Assembly: GCA_030141605.1 (NCBI GenBank)
Contig: JAQGDQ010000593.1
Coordinates: forward strand, 1 to 64,000
From: Tubiluchus corallicola
Lineage: Eukaryota; Priapulida; Priapulimorpha; Priapulimorphida; Tubiluchidae
Direction of reading: 5' to 3'
Length of the DNA stretch: 64,000 bases
Under the pieces are notes generated by a model. That model was not told the origin of the DNA, ran no database searches, and saw only the letters and a list, made by a program, of their open reading frames with translations. Positions 22,244-35,257 of this stretch are shown in pieces. Each line of letters begins with the position of its first letter. The first letter of the stretch is position 1. A program made the translations under genes and the position numbers.

Positions 22244-22600
22244 CTTGCGATATGAAATCTGTCAACTGACTTGAAATAAATAACAGCAATTGCGGAGGCA
22301 CATTTTTATAACCGAAACCTTTACAAAACACTTTTATTGTTAAGTGCAGGTGGATAAACTCACGCATAGCAACGGCTTCTCAATTGCTCAATGCTCGGCG
22401 AGTATTTAGGTGGCGGCATCGTGTAGTTAAAAATTGAGTAACAATTTACACTTGTTTGTAGAACAGAGGGCGCCTCCGTGCAAGAAGACAGGCAACGTTG
22501 TGGCCTGTAGATTTGTGTTTTTGATGTGACTGGTGGTCTTTAACAGTAAATTAGCAGTGTTTTAAATCTATTTCAATCATTTGAAATGGGTAAGGAACTG
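22244..22600 (-). promoter_or_regulatory. Upstream region of the SPATA1-like gene
   Basis: This DNA precedes the SPATA1-like start codon. It has no TATA box at a useful distance but is more GC-rich than its surroundings. RFX-type half sites of the form RGYAAC occur at about 22366 (AGCAAC) and 22490 (GGCAAC). RFX factors control many ciliary genes, but no full X-box (two half sites) was found. Confidence 0.25.
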
Positions 22601-23740
22601 TTCTTAGATTTCTACTCATGCCGTAGACTGTTTTAAACGAGAATATACACATGAAAAATTTGGAATTGAATGTACGAATAAAATTTTTCATGGTTAACCT
22701 GTCTTTGCTTTTAGTAACTTTTAGTATCGTGATAATTAATTATCAGGTACACACCTGTGGTAGAAGATTTCATAACTGTACCTTTATCAGCTCCTTTTAT
22801 GTGCAAGTGACGAATATGTGGGCTCACTAAATCCAAAACGTTGTAACTGGTTAGAATGCAGTAGTAAAATACAACTGAACAAATATTGTTGATGATATCT
22901 AATGTCAATTTTCAAGAGGTAGGGTGTGCGGCAGCGTTTGCAGGTAGAGTAGACTATTGTTATCTCTTAGACTTTCATTATACTAGTGGGTGACAGAACA
23001 GTAAAGGCAGTAGCTATTTTAATGTAACTATTTCGTGCCAGTCTTCAGTTGAAAGTTTTGGCAGACTTAGATTTGGTTTCTGAAATTTATAGCAACATAA
23101 AAAACGATGAAGTATTAAGCGATATGATTTATAGACGACAAAAAACAACACTGCTTTGTTATAATTAAAAACTACTTTGTCATAACTAAGATGGCCTAAA
23201 ACAGTTCCAGTTTGTTCTTGAACACACAGAATCATCAACTCTAAATTAGTTAATAATAGCTCATTGAATTTACTAACTGTACTAAATATGCTACACTTGT
23301 TTGAAACAATACTGTGGAACAATCCCTGAAACAATACTGTGAAACAATCTTGAACTATCAAGATCCTGGACACTCACCAAGGGCATATCTGTGGCTGCAG
23401 ACATATAGACAGTGCAGCGTGGCCATTTCGGTATGGCAGATTTTACTACAACACACAAAAGTCGTAACGTCCCAGTTATCCTGCTTATTTTTTAGATTTT
23501 TGCATCCAGTTCTCATCTTTGAAACAAAAGAATTAGGTCCAATATTCGGTGTGATCCAAATCTGTAGAATTTTAGAAAAAAATCAATTACTCAACTTTTT
23601 TAGATATGCGGTAATGTTTTGCAGTAGAAAATCTGTTCATAGTACATTGAGTAGTTCATAGTAAAAAATTGAGTACTAAATTAAATGTAACGAGACCGTC
23701 GTATTGGTTTGACACATGTAACTATAATTATTATTACGGA
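22601..23740. other. Intergenic, nothing recognised
   Basis: AT-rich DNA between the two divergent genes. Open frames of 115-119 codons here have no recognisable domain and show no splice-site support. Confidence 0.4.
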
Positions 23741-23882
23741 AGGAGTTTACAGTTCCCCGCATAATATAAGGACCCTTCCCTAGCCCTAGCCCCAACCATA
23801 TCCTTAGTCCAACTCCTAACCCTAATCCTAACCTGCTTCATGAACTAATTTCTTGTGTGTGGGGTATTGTAAACTCTAGCCA
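23741..23882. mobile_element. Short MITE with CCCTAA-like interior
   Basis: GGAGTTTACAGTTCCCCGCA and TGTGGGGTATTGTAAACTC are imperfect inverted ends 140 bp apart. The interior is C-rich (CCTAGCCCTAGCCCCAACC, CCTAACCCTAATCCTAACC), resembling degenerate telomere-type hexamers. Confidence 0.5.
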
Positions 23883-26289
23883 TCATTGTTATTATTATCT
23901 CGACCAATTATTATCATAACTACAACTTGATCAGTTCAAAATATGGGGAATCTTCCAACTGCTTCTGTCTGGGATTCTTGTTCAATTTTTTCCCTGATTG
24001 TAATAAAACAACTGATTGAAAGCTAAAGATACTGTGGTCGGACATTCTTACTGTAAATTTTGTAAAATCCCAGAGAAGTTAACCAGCTGAATTTCTCGAG
24101 TTTACATTCCAGTAGATTCACTACTCTCTTTGTATTACTTGGCAGTTGGCACAAGTACTATTTCTGTTGTGTATAACATTGTTATTGTGTGATCAAAGTT
24201 GTTTTTGTGTCAGCGCTCGCATTAAATTTTAGATTTCTGATTTAATAATAATAATAATTTCTGATTAATATTATTCATATAATTAGGAAATAACCATCTC
24301 TCATTTGCTACTTAAAGCTATGAAGAACTTATAATATATTATCATTATATAGTTTTAACTGCAATGTTAGATATAATAATTGTGTATTAATGTGTAAATA
24401 TGGGAAAGAACGTCACTTTCTGTAGATCTCAAGTTATAGGCCTGTTGCTGATGACGAACTCAAGGTACATACTCTTATCAGTGTTGAATATTAACCTCTG
24501 TAATATTTGTTTATTGCTTAGGGCAAGAATTAATAATAAACCATTACATTAGTACTTTATTCACTAAAAGGTGGCAGCACAAGCTGTGTGTTCTGCAGTG
24601 GCTGCAGTCCTTTGAGTTCTGCATACCTGCAGTACGATCTATAATAGGTTTTGTTAACTGTTTGATTTCCAACCAGGTAAAGTGTAATTAAGACGCCACC
24701 TGCTGATGCATAATTACCAGCAATTAGATGGTTAATGTTCTTCTTAATTAACTGAAAATTAAATTAATGGCTTCATTGTCTTGCAGGTAAAATATTTATG
24801 TTACTGTTGCATTTAACTCTTAATTTTAAATGACATTTGACAGCAAAATATTATAGAAATGGAAAAAATAATTCTTAATGCAATGAAAAAACAGTATGCC
24901 AAATAAGAATTGAACCGCGACACCCTTTTGGCAACATCTAAAATGAAGTCACGTGAAGTTCCTGATTTCTTCCCTGCCCTAACCTTCACGCTTTTTATGT
25001 GTTCTTACTTGTTAGTTGGTAAGGGTGATCATCTTCTCGCCAAAAAGCAATTCGAATCGAACAGAATTTGCAATTTTCGATCTCGAATTAAACGGAATTT
25101 TGAGATTTCGAATGTGATTTCAATACTAAAGATTTTCAAACAAAAGGCGGCGGTCTCACAAACATCGTGTATATCACCTGATTTTATTCTGTAGTCAAAA
25201 CACTAATATTTATGTAAAAATATGTTCAGAAATCACAGCTAAATTGCGCTGATTAAAATGTTTTAAGGTCAAAGGGCGTTTGATACGTAGTTAAAGTACC
25301 TATTTTTAATCCATAATTTTAGGTTTGAATCAAATTCAAACGTTGATGCTCATTCCTAATAATTAGGCACTAGAAATTCTAAATGGTGAAAGTTTGAAAT
25401 GTATTCCTGCCAGTCTGAATGCTTTAAACACATTTAATGTAGTATAAAAAATTATTTTTTTATCTTTTTCCTTTATTCCTTCCTGTTTTTTGTTCTGTTA
25501 TTTGCTTATTAATTATTTTATCTTCCCACTCTGTTTCCTCATTTTTATATATCTTACTTTTTTCTTTGTTTTACTTGTTCATTTGCTTTTTTATACTTTC
25601 TTTGACTTTCTTGTTTTAGTCATTCCCATTTCCTCTCTGTTAAGTGACATGTATTCTGCTTAAACCCTTTTCTGTTCCACTTTTTCCATTTTTCTTCAAT
25701 CTTTTTCTCTTTCCACATACTCTTATTTTTCTTTCTCTTTCTTACGTTTTAATCTGTGCTTTTTTTCTTAAACGTTCCGTTTTCCTCTCTGTCTGTCTTT
25801 CCTACCTCGCCTTCCTTTCGCTATCCGCGAATCTGTTTATTGCTGTAATTACAACACTCAGTAGCTGTCTGTCCACTAGACCATGCTGATAGCTCTAGTC
25901 GCTTGTTCCCAGAACCCCTAGTCATAGACCACAAGCGGCCACCAGTAGACTCAGTGCACCTGCGCTGAGAGTGCGCGTCTGACGTCACCACGTTGCTACA
26001 CACTTCCAAATCGTTGAACTTGCAAAACAATATAATGTTGTCAGTCGTGTTCATAAGAGTTTGTGATTCCGGTTAACTTGTGCAATAAGTCTGTTAGCTG
26101 TTTCTGAAACAGATACGTTCTCGAGATGGAATCTTGACTTGATGATGTGTTGAATTTTTGCACTTTGTTACTGTGTTATGCGCTTCTAGTCGTTTAACCA
26201 ATAATAATGAGTACCGTCTGACTACGTGTAACCCCTATATACAATTATTTATATTTAAAAGTTAGTTTTACGGGTGGTTTTGTATATAT
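23883..26289. other. Intergenic region upstream of the 26-29 kb gene
   Basis: AT-rich with a T/C-rich stretch at 25440-25830. A more GC-rich segment with TGACGTCA at about 25980-25987 lies 300 bp before the TATA box. No gene. Confidence 0.4.
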
Positions 26290-26297
26290 TATAAAAA
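26290..26297 (+). promoter_or_regulatory. TATA box candidate
   Basis: TATAAAAA, 73 bp before the ATG at 26363. A start site about 30 bp downstream would give a 5' leader of roughly 40 nt. Similar AT-rich words are frequent in this genome, so support comes only from position. Confidence 0.3.
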
Positions 26298-26362
26298 CTT
26301 TGGTACCTGTCTAAAGGACGCTGGAAGGAGCGAGTTCAACTTTTCAGTCAGAGTTAAAAAAT

Positions 26363-26379
26363 ATGGTCATGGACATGAG
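26363..26379 (+). CDS. Putative first coding exon of the 26-29 kb gene
   Basis: ATG GTC ATG GAC ATG AG is followed by a consensus donor GTAAGA. An in-frame TAA lies 17 codons upstream with no ATG between. It ends in phase 2, exactly what the 28610 exon needs. A TATA box is 73 bp upstream of the ATG. Such a short exon can arise by chance. Confidence 0.4.
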
Positions 26380-29199
26380 GTAAGAACTAAGAAACAATAC
26401 AGTACTGTCAATAACTAGTGCTTGATAGTAGTGCATCTGTAAATCTGTAACTAAAAAGTGCAATTGTGCGACGATACACATTCAGAAAATAAATTACGTA
26501 ACTAGTACGAAAAAATCTCAGAAGATTAAATTAAGTTATTACATGTAAACTTGTATATGCCATTATTTATAGTTTTTCTGTTAATTTTTGTAAGGGTAAA
26601 TTATTTAACAGAGAACTAAATTACATTTATTGTTTACTAAAATGAGTACAGGTTCACCGTTTTTGTTAACGCACTTATAAATATATTGACTGTTGTATAA
26701 TATTGTATTTAGCATCAGGTGTAAACAGTAAATAATAAACTATTTTTGTTATAATTACAAATCTCTATATTATACATGTACATAGTTAGCATTTTAAGCA
26801 TAATTATGCACTTTATTTATATTTTTCTACCATTTTTGCATAAATTTCTGTTGACTCATAAGTTTATTTATATGTACTGTTGAATACATTGTTTGAAAAC
26901 TATTGTGTCATGAGCACTTTAATATTTTAAGGTAACGTGCAGTTAGCGCAAATACCTGCTCTCAAAATAATTATTTCTACTTGATTAAAACTAACTTTTC
27001 TAATAATATTTCGGATATTTCTTTCTGAAATTTTGCCAAAAATGAATTTGTCCGCGATAGAATTGATTTGAGTATGTTGCAAATTTAGACCTCATTTAAA
27101 AATTTGATAAATTAACCTGTGCAAGATCATTAATTTTCGAAAATTTGATTTTCTTTAACTTAATAAGTTATACTGCTTTAAATTATTTAATTAAATCAGT
27201 GTATAACATTAATAATGTTGTAAGACGGAGTTTTATGCCTTTAATTTCCAGTTTTTCTTGCCCAAGGCCAGTGCTGATAGGCGGTAAATGTTTCCGTCAA
27301 ATAGGATATGCAGTTAAATTGTATCAAAAATTGTTCTAAGAATCTTACTAATAGTCTTGTGTGGCGAATTTTTATTATTGCAATTTCTCGCCTAATTATA
27401 TTGAAATAAGATTTTATTGATATTCTATTCTTTTATGTACATGTATAAAATTGTACAATTTTATATCCACTTTATTCGTTGCTCATTTTGCGTGAATTCC
27501 ATAAATGATAACGGAAATAGTTCCAAATCCTGTTGGATCAAGATTGCAGTTTTTAGCAAACGAAAGTGTAAAGTGTTTATTGAAAATTTACCTCATAAAA
27601 TTGAAACATATCAATCAGAGGAGGCTTTGTTTACTTTGTTCATATATATTTTATTTCTCTGTACGTTTTCTTTAATCTCTGGCAGTTTGTTAGAGCGCTG
27701 TGATTTTAAGATTTTGAAAAATTTTCTGTGTCTGACTTTTTAACGACAAGAGAATGTTCAGCCTGACGTCAGCCTCAAAAATGTTTTAAGAGTAAGGTGT
27801 TTTAGTTTTGCATTAGAACTGTTAATTACGTCCGTTCTTCAGTTACTTGTGACCGGCATGGTCACTGATGGATAGGTGCTGACCACAGTATCAGCTTTAG
27901 GAGTTAGATATATGAAATTTGAATTAGCGTCCAGCAAACAGTGGAGTTGTAGAAAGATGTTTTCAGCAGGTCTTATCAAGACTTTACGACACCCTAGACT
28001 GATAGTTTTGCCCACCCGTCTCTATGGTGAATTCATCGTTGTTTATGTAATGAACAAGCCAAACAATTACTTGTGGTGTATTAGAAACTAAGTGGTCATT
28101 ATTAATTACATGTATTTGCGTAGCTCTAATATTCAAATAAGCCAAACAACTGCTTGTTGTGTAATACTTTACACCTATATGTAGCACTTATATAAGAAGC
28201 TGTGCTGAGTAACTGCCTGTGGTGTGTTATAAAATGCACCCTTTACATGAATATGAAAGATACTCATTTTCCGAGGAGAATAAGAATTTTTTCTAAAACG
28301 TAATGCCCCTCAAACTTTGGCACCCTAGGGTACGGCCTAGTTAACCTATTGATTAATACATTCCTGGTTTTTAGTACTCGGTACTCGGACTGTTCACTTT
28401 TAAAAGAACTTTATGAGATTGCTGCATTAAAGGATTTCCTTGTGTTAAATGCATTTTTTCTAATGGATCATGATGGATCAGACAGCTGTAGTAACCATTA
28501 AGGATATCCAGTGTGTATATTGTTTTGCAGTTGTGTGTTAAACTTTGCAAAGCCAAATTCTGCTGTGATTATTACAACCAAGTATCTAAATTTTCTCTGT
28601 CTTTTCCAGATCTGACTTGTTCATGCGCCTCAAACAGTTGGAGGGGTTGATGGAAAGCCCCTCCTATATTCCAAATCCTCTACCACCCAGCAGCTTGTTC
28701 GTACTATCCTCAGCAGCCGAGGCGCCATCAGTGCCCGACAGATCGAGCCGCCATCTTGCCTATAGTCAGGTTATGGACAAAAATGTTTACACCGTATCAT
28801 CGTACGGTTTGAGTCCCTTGTACCGACATATGGACGGTTTCGCTAACATTGCACCACACATGATTCGCATGCCCCCGTTCGGACAGCCGCGCCTACCCCT
28901 CATCAATCCTACCGGGGGTGGCGCGTTTCGACCGGTGCTGAACCCCGTCGAACAGGACGGTCATCATCACGGTCTGCTTCCGGCAAAGCGAGCGAAAACG
29001 GACGACGTCCCGGAGCGGACCGTCAGTCACACCCGCGTTCGCAGCTCGTTTCCGGAGAGCACGGTTTCCGTAAAGCAGGAACAAGGCGGAGACAATGGAG
29101 ACAGCGCGGAGGTGGAGTCACTAAGCACGGAGCTATCAGAGGGTGTGAATGACTCGCACAGTGAAAGGTCATCTCCGGAAGAAGATAGGACCTTGAGAG
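26363..29199 (+). CDS. Unrecognised gene with nuclear-regulator features, 5' part (two exons)
   Basis: Two plus-strand exons join in phase: 26363-26379 (ATG GTC ATG GAC ATG AG) and 28610-29199 (A TCT GAC TTG). The product starts MVMDMRSDLFMRLKQLEGLM and continues for about 200 residues. It is rich in Pro, Ser and Gly, with a His run, a basic patch (PAKRAKTDD), a SUMO-type site (VSVKQEQ) and an acidic Ser/Glu tail (HSERSSPEEDRTL). This composition suggests a transcription factor or cofactor N-terminus with its DNA-binding domain in later exons. I do not recognise the family. The first exon rests on phase, donor quality, an upstream in-frame TAA and a TATA box, not on homology. No further exon was found to the right. 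Confidence 0.45.
26380..28609. other. Putative first intron of the 26-29 kb gene
   Basis: AT-rich, about 2.2 kb, no element recognised. Near 28050-28160 a 45-bp segment around AAGCCAAACAATTACTTGT recurs once in altered form. Confidence 0.4.
28610..29199 (+). CDS. Large internal exon, regulator-like protein of unknown family
   Basis: The exon is preceded by a strong pyrimidine tract and acceptor (TTCTCTGTCTTTTCCAG) and ends at GAGAG|GTATGT. The open frame covers the full 590 bp and stops soon after the donor. GC content is far above the surrounding introns. Segments include SDLFMRLKQLEGLM, SPSYIPNPLPPSSLFVLSS, HMIRMPPFGQPRLPLINP, LLPAKRAKTDDVPE and ESTVSVKQEQGGDNGD. No domain signature is seen. 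Because the downstream part is missing, any family name would be a guess. Confidence 0.68.
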
Positions 29200-29312
29200 G
29201 TATGTTTTTGGCTTCGTTGCTATGGGTTTTTCATGAATTTACTTTTCTGTTATGCGTCATGAATTGTTTGTTCTTCGCTATCTAGTTCTCGTTCGATCTC
29301 GTGTTATAACTA

Positions 29313-29635
29313 CAGTCAACCCTCGTTTAACCGGACTAATTGGGGGGGGTGGGGGGTGGTACAGTTTAGCCGATTGTCCGATTTATCCAATATGGCTATA
29401 TTATACAGGAATAATCACCTTAATAAGGCCTATATACTGTGCACTATATACTATACTGTATATTACTTTAAAATAGTTAACCTGTGAAGATAAAGAAATT
29501 ATTGTACAGTTGGTAGGCCGTGTTGTCTTTAGCGCTTGGGCTCGGACGGAAATCAGTCAGTTTCCTTTACCACGGATGACGTCCGTCTTATCCAATATCC
29601 GGGCTAACGGGGTCCGGTTTAACGAGGGTCGACTG
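29313..29635 (+). mobile_element. Pogo-like MITE
   Basis: Ends CAGTCAACCCTCGTTTAACC and (reverse complement of the right end) CAGTCGACCCTCGTTAAACC, flanked by TA at 29311-29312 and 29636-29637. The opening CAGTCAACC is shared with the element at 15861. 323 bp, non-coding, just after the donor of exon 28610-29199. Confidence 0.85.
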
Positions 29636-29980
29636 TACGTATATGATGGTTTGAATCGTTTCCTTGTTTCTTGTCTACATTAAAGCTAATGTCACGATTT
29701 ACTCTGCTCATCCTCGACTGCTGAAGATCTGTATTAACTATAAATATAAAAGTTTTCAGGCAATCTCTGGGGCAGTTCTAGTCGTATAACTTGTGTCCTA
29801 CACCCGTTGCAGAGTCTTGCTTGACAATCTCACCGCTAGTGCCAGACACAGTGTTTGTTTTGTTTACAAGTAAAAATCTTCTTTTAGTATCTAAATCTTC
29901 TTTTCGATTTCTAGCATACGTCAGCTAACGTTTATAATTCGCTGCTGATCAGTTATCGGAAGTCCTTTATTCGTTTAGAG

Positions 29981-30294
29981 CAGTGGTTCCCAAAGTAGGG
30001 GTAAATTACCCCCCGGGGGTAATATGGTTTTTTTGGGGGGGTAACGGGCACCCCTCTGAAAATTTTTAAAACTTCGCTCGGAATTTTTTTTACGTAGTTT
30101 TCTTCTTGAAGAGACTGCCAACAATACAACAACAACACCTGGAAATTTATTTATGTCACGAGCAAACATAAATAATTTTGCTTGCTTGTGGCATATACGT
30201 GTGTTTACTTTTTGAGTAGTACTAGCTGGGGGGTAATGGACACGACCGGGTTTCCCGATTTGGGTAATGGTCCGAGAAAGTTTGGGAACCACTG
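29981..30294 (+). mobile_element. hAT MITE with perfect 8-bp target duplication
   Basis: Starts CAGTGGTTCCCAAAG and ends CTTTGGGAACCACTG-type (AGTTTGGGAACCACTG), the widespread hAT/Charlie terminus. Target duplication GTTTAGAG at 29973-29980 and 30295-30302. Non-coding, 314 bp. Confidence 0.92.
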
Positions 30295-30302
30295 GTTTAG
30301 AG

Positions 30303-32384
30303 AGTCCATCATTAAGTTATATGTCTACTTCGTTATTTTCATTTGTTTAAATTCATCCTTATTTTGAGTTCTTACTATTTTTCTGTTATTGTTTGGTGTA
30401 GTTTATTTCCTGAATGCAAACTTAATTACGATGCAAGATTTCATTTGACGTGAATTTAACAATAATGTACTTCAGTAATGTACAGCAGGATCAATACTAT
30501 ACCTATATAGTATTAATAATATATTTATATTTTTAATATAATATTTCTAGATTATACAATGTGAAAAAGATCTACAAATAATAATATTACTGCAGCTATG
30601 AATGCTTCATTTTCATAAAACATGTGGCATTAAACTTAAAATTTTGTGCTGCTTAGATGACCTCTAGTTTTTTTGCCGCCCCATTCTCTTGTTTCATTTA
30701 CTAATCAATTTTTTTGTAATTTACTTTATTAGGTAAGAAAAGCGAGAAATAAATTTACTTGAATTGAATAGAATTGAACATACAAAAAATGTAAAGGGAT
30801 TTTCGAAAGCAGGCGGAGAAATTGAACGGCATTAATTGTTAACAACATTTGTTTAAGATAGATTTTTTACTTGATATGAGACGAATGCAGAGTTTACTGA
30901 ATCCTGGATCCCTTCGGACTTGAATGTTCCATTAATATCCTCCCTTCTTTTCCGAAGAATTATTCGTGAGCAACTTTTATTGTGAATTGTAATTTAATTT
31001 GTAATTTATTGTCACTTCAGCATGTATTTTTACATTACAACTTGCATTATTATCTTTAACTATTAAGCGCTATAACTAGAAAATGAAATATAGTTACAAT
31101 AATTGTAACAGAACTACATTAGTATACTATAGCATGGAATAGTTAGGGAAAAAATTCCAAATATAATTACAAAAATGTAACAGAAGTGTACTAACATAGT
31201 TACTAAACTACACAATAGTTTGTCAACAAGAAATAGATGCTGCATGGTGGTCAAGAAGCAAAGCTTGTAAGACCACCATGAAAAGTGAAAAAACGACTTA
31301 ATTTACAAGAGAGACAATTATAGAAAAACTGGGAGTAGTTAAGATAAAATAATAGACAGAGATAGAGAAAAAGAGAAAAGAAATGAATTAGAAAGAAGTT
31401 CAGCAGAGACACGATGCAAAGTATGAAAATATAAACTGCAAAATGACCAGTCGCGGGATTTACTGTGACTATCGAACAAACGTGTTCATACAAGCAGGAT
31501 GCATCTACTTCTTATCCTTGTTTTGCTTGGTTAAGTCTTTGAAATATAAATTACTTGGCTTAATACATCTACGTACCTTGCAATCTCACAGGTATATATT
31601 ACCTGCATATACCAAGTGTCAAGTCCTAGTAAAGTCTCCTGGCTTTGAGATTACTTTCTTAACTTTTTCATAATGTTTGAGAGTTGTTTAGTCTGAGGTG
31701 TAAATTAACCGACTTATCTTTATGAAATATAGCTCGTCTTCATTTACAAAGTCGGCAATGTTGACACGGACTTGATAGTATCATTTACACAACAAACGTA
31801 CATAATTTACTACGTTGTATATAGTGTGTATATATACAAGAAGTATCGAGTTTATCAGAGTAGAGAATTTGCATAGATTACTTGGTACTGCAACCAAATC
31901 TTTTTCTTTTTCTGCCAATATAGTGAGATTATCAATGATATTCAGTGATTTAGCTCTAATAGAATCTCTCACATAATATGAAGGCCTATATAGTTGAATG
32001 TTGAAAAGGTAATTAGTTAATTATGCTGCTCTAATTGTGTTCCTTAAAACCAAACACTTGTCCGTAAATTGAATACTTTTATTTCTGGGATGAAATTAAA
32101 TGCCATAAAACTTATAAAGGTCGATAGGTGGCGACATTGTTTACAACCCCGCGCGACGACTCCCGCTTCGGTTTCTGGATGAATTATGGTACAACTGAGT
32201 GCAAGATTTAAATTATTTTATAATTATATGATCCGGTTTGGAGCCAGCCGTGGATTAACCATCCCGGACACTTCATGAACCTACAACTTGATCAATTGGT
32301 TCATTGGGCTTGCAAACAAAAACAAGTCAGCCAAAAATATAATCGTTTTTGTTCGTTTTTCTACAAACTTTTTCAGGCCTAAAA
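30303..32384. other. AT-rich region with a LINE 3' end
   Basis: 30640-30780 looks like a plus-strand LINE tail: GCTTAGATGACCTCTAG, then AATAAA and a GAATT-type tail (TTGAATTGAATAGAATTGAA). The rest shows short duplicated words (GTTACAATAATTGTAACAGA near 31090 and a variant near 31160) but no gene. Confidence 0.4.
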
Positions 32385-32490
32385 ATGCTGCTTTCAAGTT
32401 GAAAACAAAGTTGATCTAATTCAAAACAAGTTGATCTAATTGAAAACAAGTTGATCTAATTGAAAACAGGTTGGTCTAATTGAAAACAAA
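32385..32490. repeat. 22-bp repeat, about five copies
   Basis: Units of GAAAACAAGTTGATCTAATT, two bases longer in full, with one variant CAGGTTGGTC. Confidence 0.85.
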
Positions 32491-33339
32491 AAAATCATGT
32501 AAATTTCTGATCTAGTATATTTGATTAGTTTAGGTAAGTAAGTTTGAGATAAAAAGCATAAATACATCCCGATACAATTACACACATTACAATTACAATA
32601 CAATTTACAATTTAAAGGAAATCACAAGTCACTCAGTATGTTGGGTTTATTTTACTGTTTTCACTTAAACTTAGAAAAATGCAACAAAGAAATTTGCTAG
32701 GAACTGTCTATGAAGCATAAGTTTAAAAAACTGTCTATAAAACATAAAGTTGATTTATACTACATGTACCGCTATGTAAGAATTTTCTGGCGCATTGGTA
32801 ACTGTCATTCACTTGAAGATTGTGATGTAACTGGTGGACATCGTGACTTTTTGTAAACGCGTTGTGATTTTCCGTAAGCATGCGCTGCTTAAACTAATTC
32901 AGTGTACCTAATGTTTATGCAAAAGTATCACAAAATTGCATTTTTTTTTGTAAAAACTCATTATACTTTTTGGAAATTGATGGTACACTTACCGCATTTC
33001 ATCAGCCTATCAATGACGTCACTGGTGGAACAATGAAGATTCACAGTCCCCAAGCGTGAAATGATCGAGACTTTGAAGTGATTTTACTAATTACGAAAGG
33101 CACTTATCACACATTGATTACTAAATACTTCTGTCATTTTTCGCAGACATTGAAATAAACCTAACTTCTCAGACGGGCTTGACTTTTCCTTTAATTGTAC
33201 AAACACGAACAAAGAAAGCATGTTGGTAAATGAAGCAGTGCAGTCATAGCACCAAACTTCTTTAGTTTAAACATAATTTATTGTAGGATTGGATCAGACA
33301 CTTTGAATAACATGATTTAGGATCCTCACCACAACAGTC

Positions 33340-33505
33340 TTTATACACTATTTACACGAACATTTACAGTAAGAATAGACCATAACTACACAAGCTGACA
33401 AGTTTTACTACAAGATTACATTAGATATTAGTAACATTTACAGTAAGAAGAGACTATAACTACACAGGCTGACAAGTTTTACTACAAGAATACATTAGAC
33501 ATTCG
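33340..33505. repeat. Tandem duplication of about 75 bp
   Basis: ACATTTACAGTAAGAATAGA to ACAAGATTACATTAGA is repeated once with few changes. Confidence 0.8.
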
Positions 33506-33869
33506 TAGAAAATGACGGTTAGAAAATATTAATGTACGAATATTTAAGACTGATGCATTTTATGTCAGATAGAAACTACTGGAAGCGTTTAGTACGTAAT
33601 ATAAAGTCATGTATGCATTGGAATATTTTACAGTTAGCAACATAGTTAAATTCATCTTTTCCGAATAATATCAAACTTTTTTCCCGTTCATGGGTTTGAA
33701 CCTCTTCTAATTAATTCTGGCATTTTACCTAGAGATGATTAGTTTGTACTACTCTTCTGCGCTCTTTATTTCACTCTATTATCTATAGTTTGTTAAATAA
33801 GGTTTAATACCGTCTTTATCATTTGGAGAACCAATAAGCCATTGAGGAAGTACTGATATAATATAATAT

Positions 33870-34490
33870 ATAATAACGTTTTATTTCGTATCAAGGATAC
33901 AGTACATTATGAAAAGGTTTACAATAAAATAGAAAAAAATACAATACAATCAAATTACAATATATACAAGTATGTTATTTCACAGAAGGTTTATAAATTC
34001 ATTTTCTACTAAACGTTTTACATTAATACAAGACAAGTTCAGCAGTGTCGTATGTTTTGTACGGATAGATTGATACCTGGGTTCATTTCATAGAGAACTC
34101 TAACTCTATCTGGATGAGATATAACACTTTTATAAAATGTAAGTTTTCTTAAATAGTTCAGTGAAATCGTATTACAGAAGTACTGAAGCAATCTAACGCT
34201 CTCATTGCTTTTAAAATTCAATATTCTCCTGTAAACAGTGTTCCATGGATATATAATGAAATTGTTAATAAAGCCAGAATTTTGCAGTGCTAGGTTAGAC
34301 AGCAGAATATACAGAGTCCAAGAGTTGCTATACACGTCACGGCGTAGTGAGTTAAGATTAACATTGTGCTTATATTTGGTTCGTATATAGAGTTGGTGTA
34401 GTGTTAGGTATACAATAATAATGTTTACGTTGCTCAGGTACACAGGTGCATAAACTAATTTAGTAGCATGCATACATTAATTTAGTTGAA
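33870..34490 (-). pseudogene. LINE 3' part, RT C-terminal remnant
   Basis: A minus-strand open frame of 144 codons (34473-34039) includes NTVYRRILNFKSNESVRLL and YLRKLTFYKSVI. These resemble the region downstream of the RT domain of LINE ORF2 (VYRRIFGxxRxESVRxL..LxFYK). It is followed by an A/T-rich tail ending near 33870 (AATAAAACGTTATTA on the minus strand). No catalytic motif. Confidence 0.55.
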
Positions 34491-34544
34491 TGCCGAGTAG
34501 TGGGCAAATACTAGAGTGTATTGTAATGAGTGTAATTTAGTAAG

Positions 34545-35190
34545 TTAGTAACATAGCAGTATCACGTTTTGAATTTAATCAATGCGGCCATGGAGTATAA
34601 AACACTATAATGTATTTATATACAAAATATGTAAATTTATATATGTATAATTATATACAGGTGTAAATTTATATATGTATAATTAATATACAAGTGTATA
34701 TATACAATTATATACGTAGCAGTAACACATTTTGAATTTAATCAATGTGGCCATGGAGTATAAAACACTAATATGTATTTATATACAGTTGTAAATTTAT
34801 ATATGTATGATTATATAGAAGTGTATATACAATTATATACATAGCAGTAACACATTTTGAATTTAATCAATGTGGCCATGGAGTATAAAACACTAATACG
34901 TATTTATATACAAAATATGTAAATTTATATATGTATAATTATATACAAGTGTATATACAATTATATACATAGAAGTAACGCGTTTTGAATTTAATCAATG
35001 CGGCCATAGAGTATAAAATACTAATATGTATTTATATGTAAATTTATGTATGTATAATTATATACAAGTGTATATACAATTATATAAATAGCAGTAACAC
35101 ATTTTGAATTTAATCAATGCGGCCATGGAGTATAAAACACTAATATGTATTTATATACAAAATATGTATAATTATATACAAGTGTTTTGC
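34545..35190. repeat. AT-rich tandem repeat, five copies of 117-162 bp
   Basis: Each copy starts near TTTTGAATTTAATCAATG (34566, 34728, 34855, 34984, 35101), contains GGCCATGGAGTATAAAAC, and ends in TATATA-rich DNA. Copy length varies through the TATA part. Confidence 0.9.
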
Positions 35191-35257
35191 TAATTTTTTA
35201 TATACTATAGTCACCTGGGACAGTTTAGTTTAATACTTTTGTGTTTGTGCTGGTAGG

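Noticed and set aside
22587-22592. ATGG|GTAAGG as a first exon of the plus-strand gene
   Set aside because: It would end in phase 1, which does not fit the 28610 exon directly, and the 26363-26379 exon fits better with a nearer TATA box.
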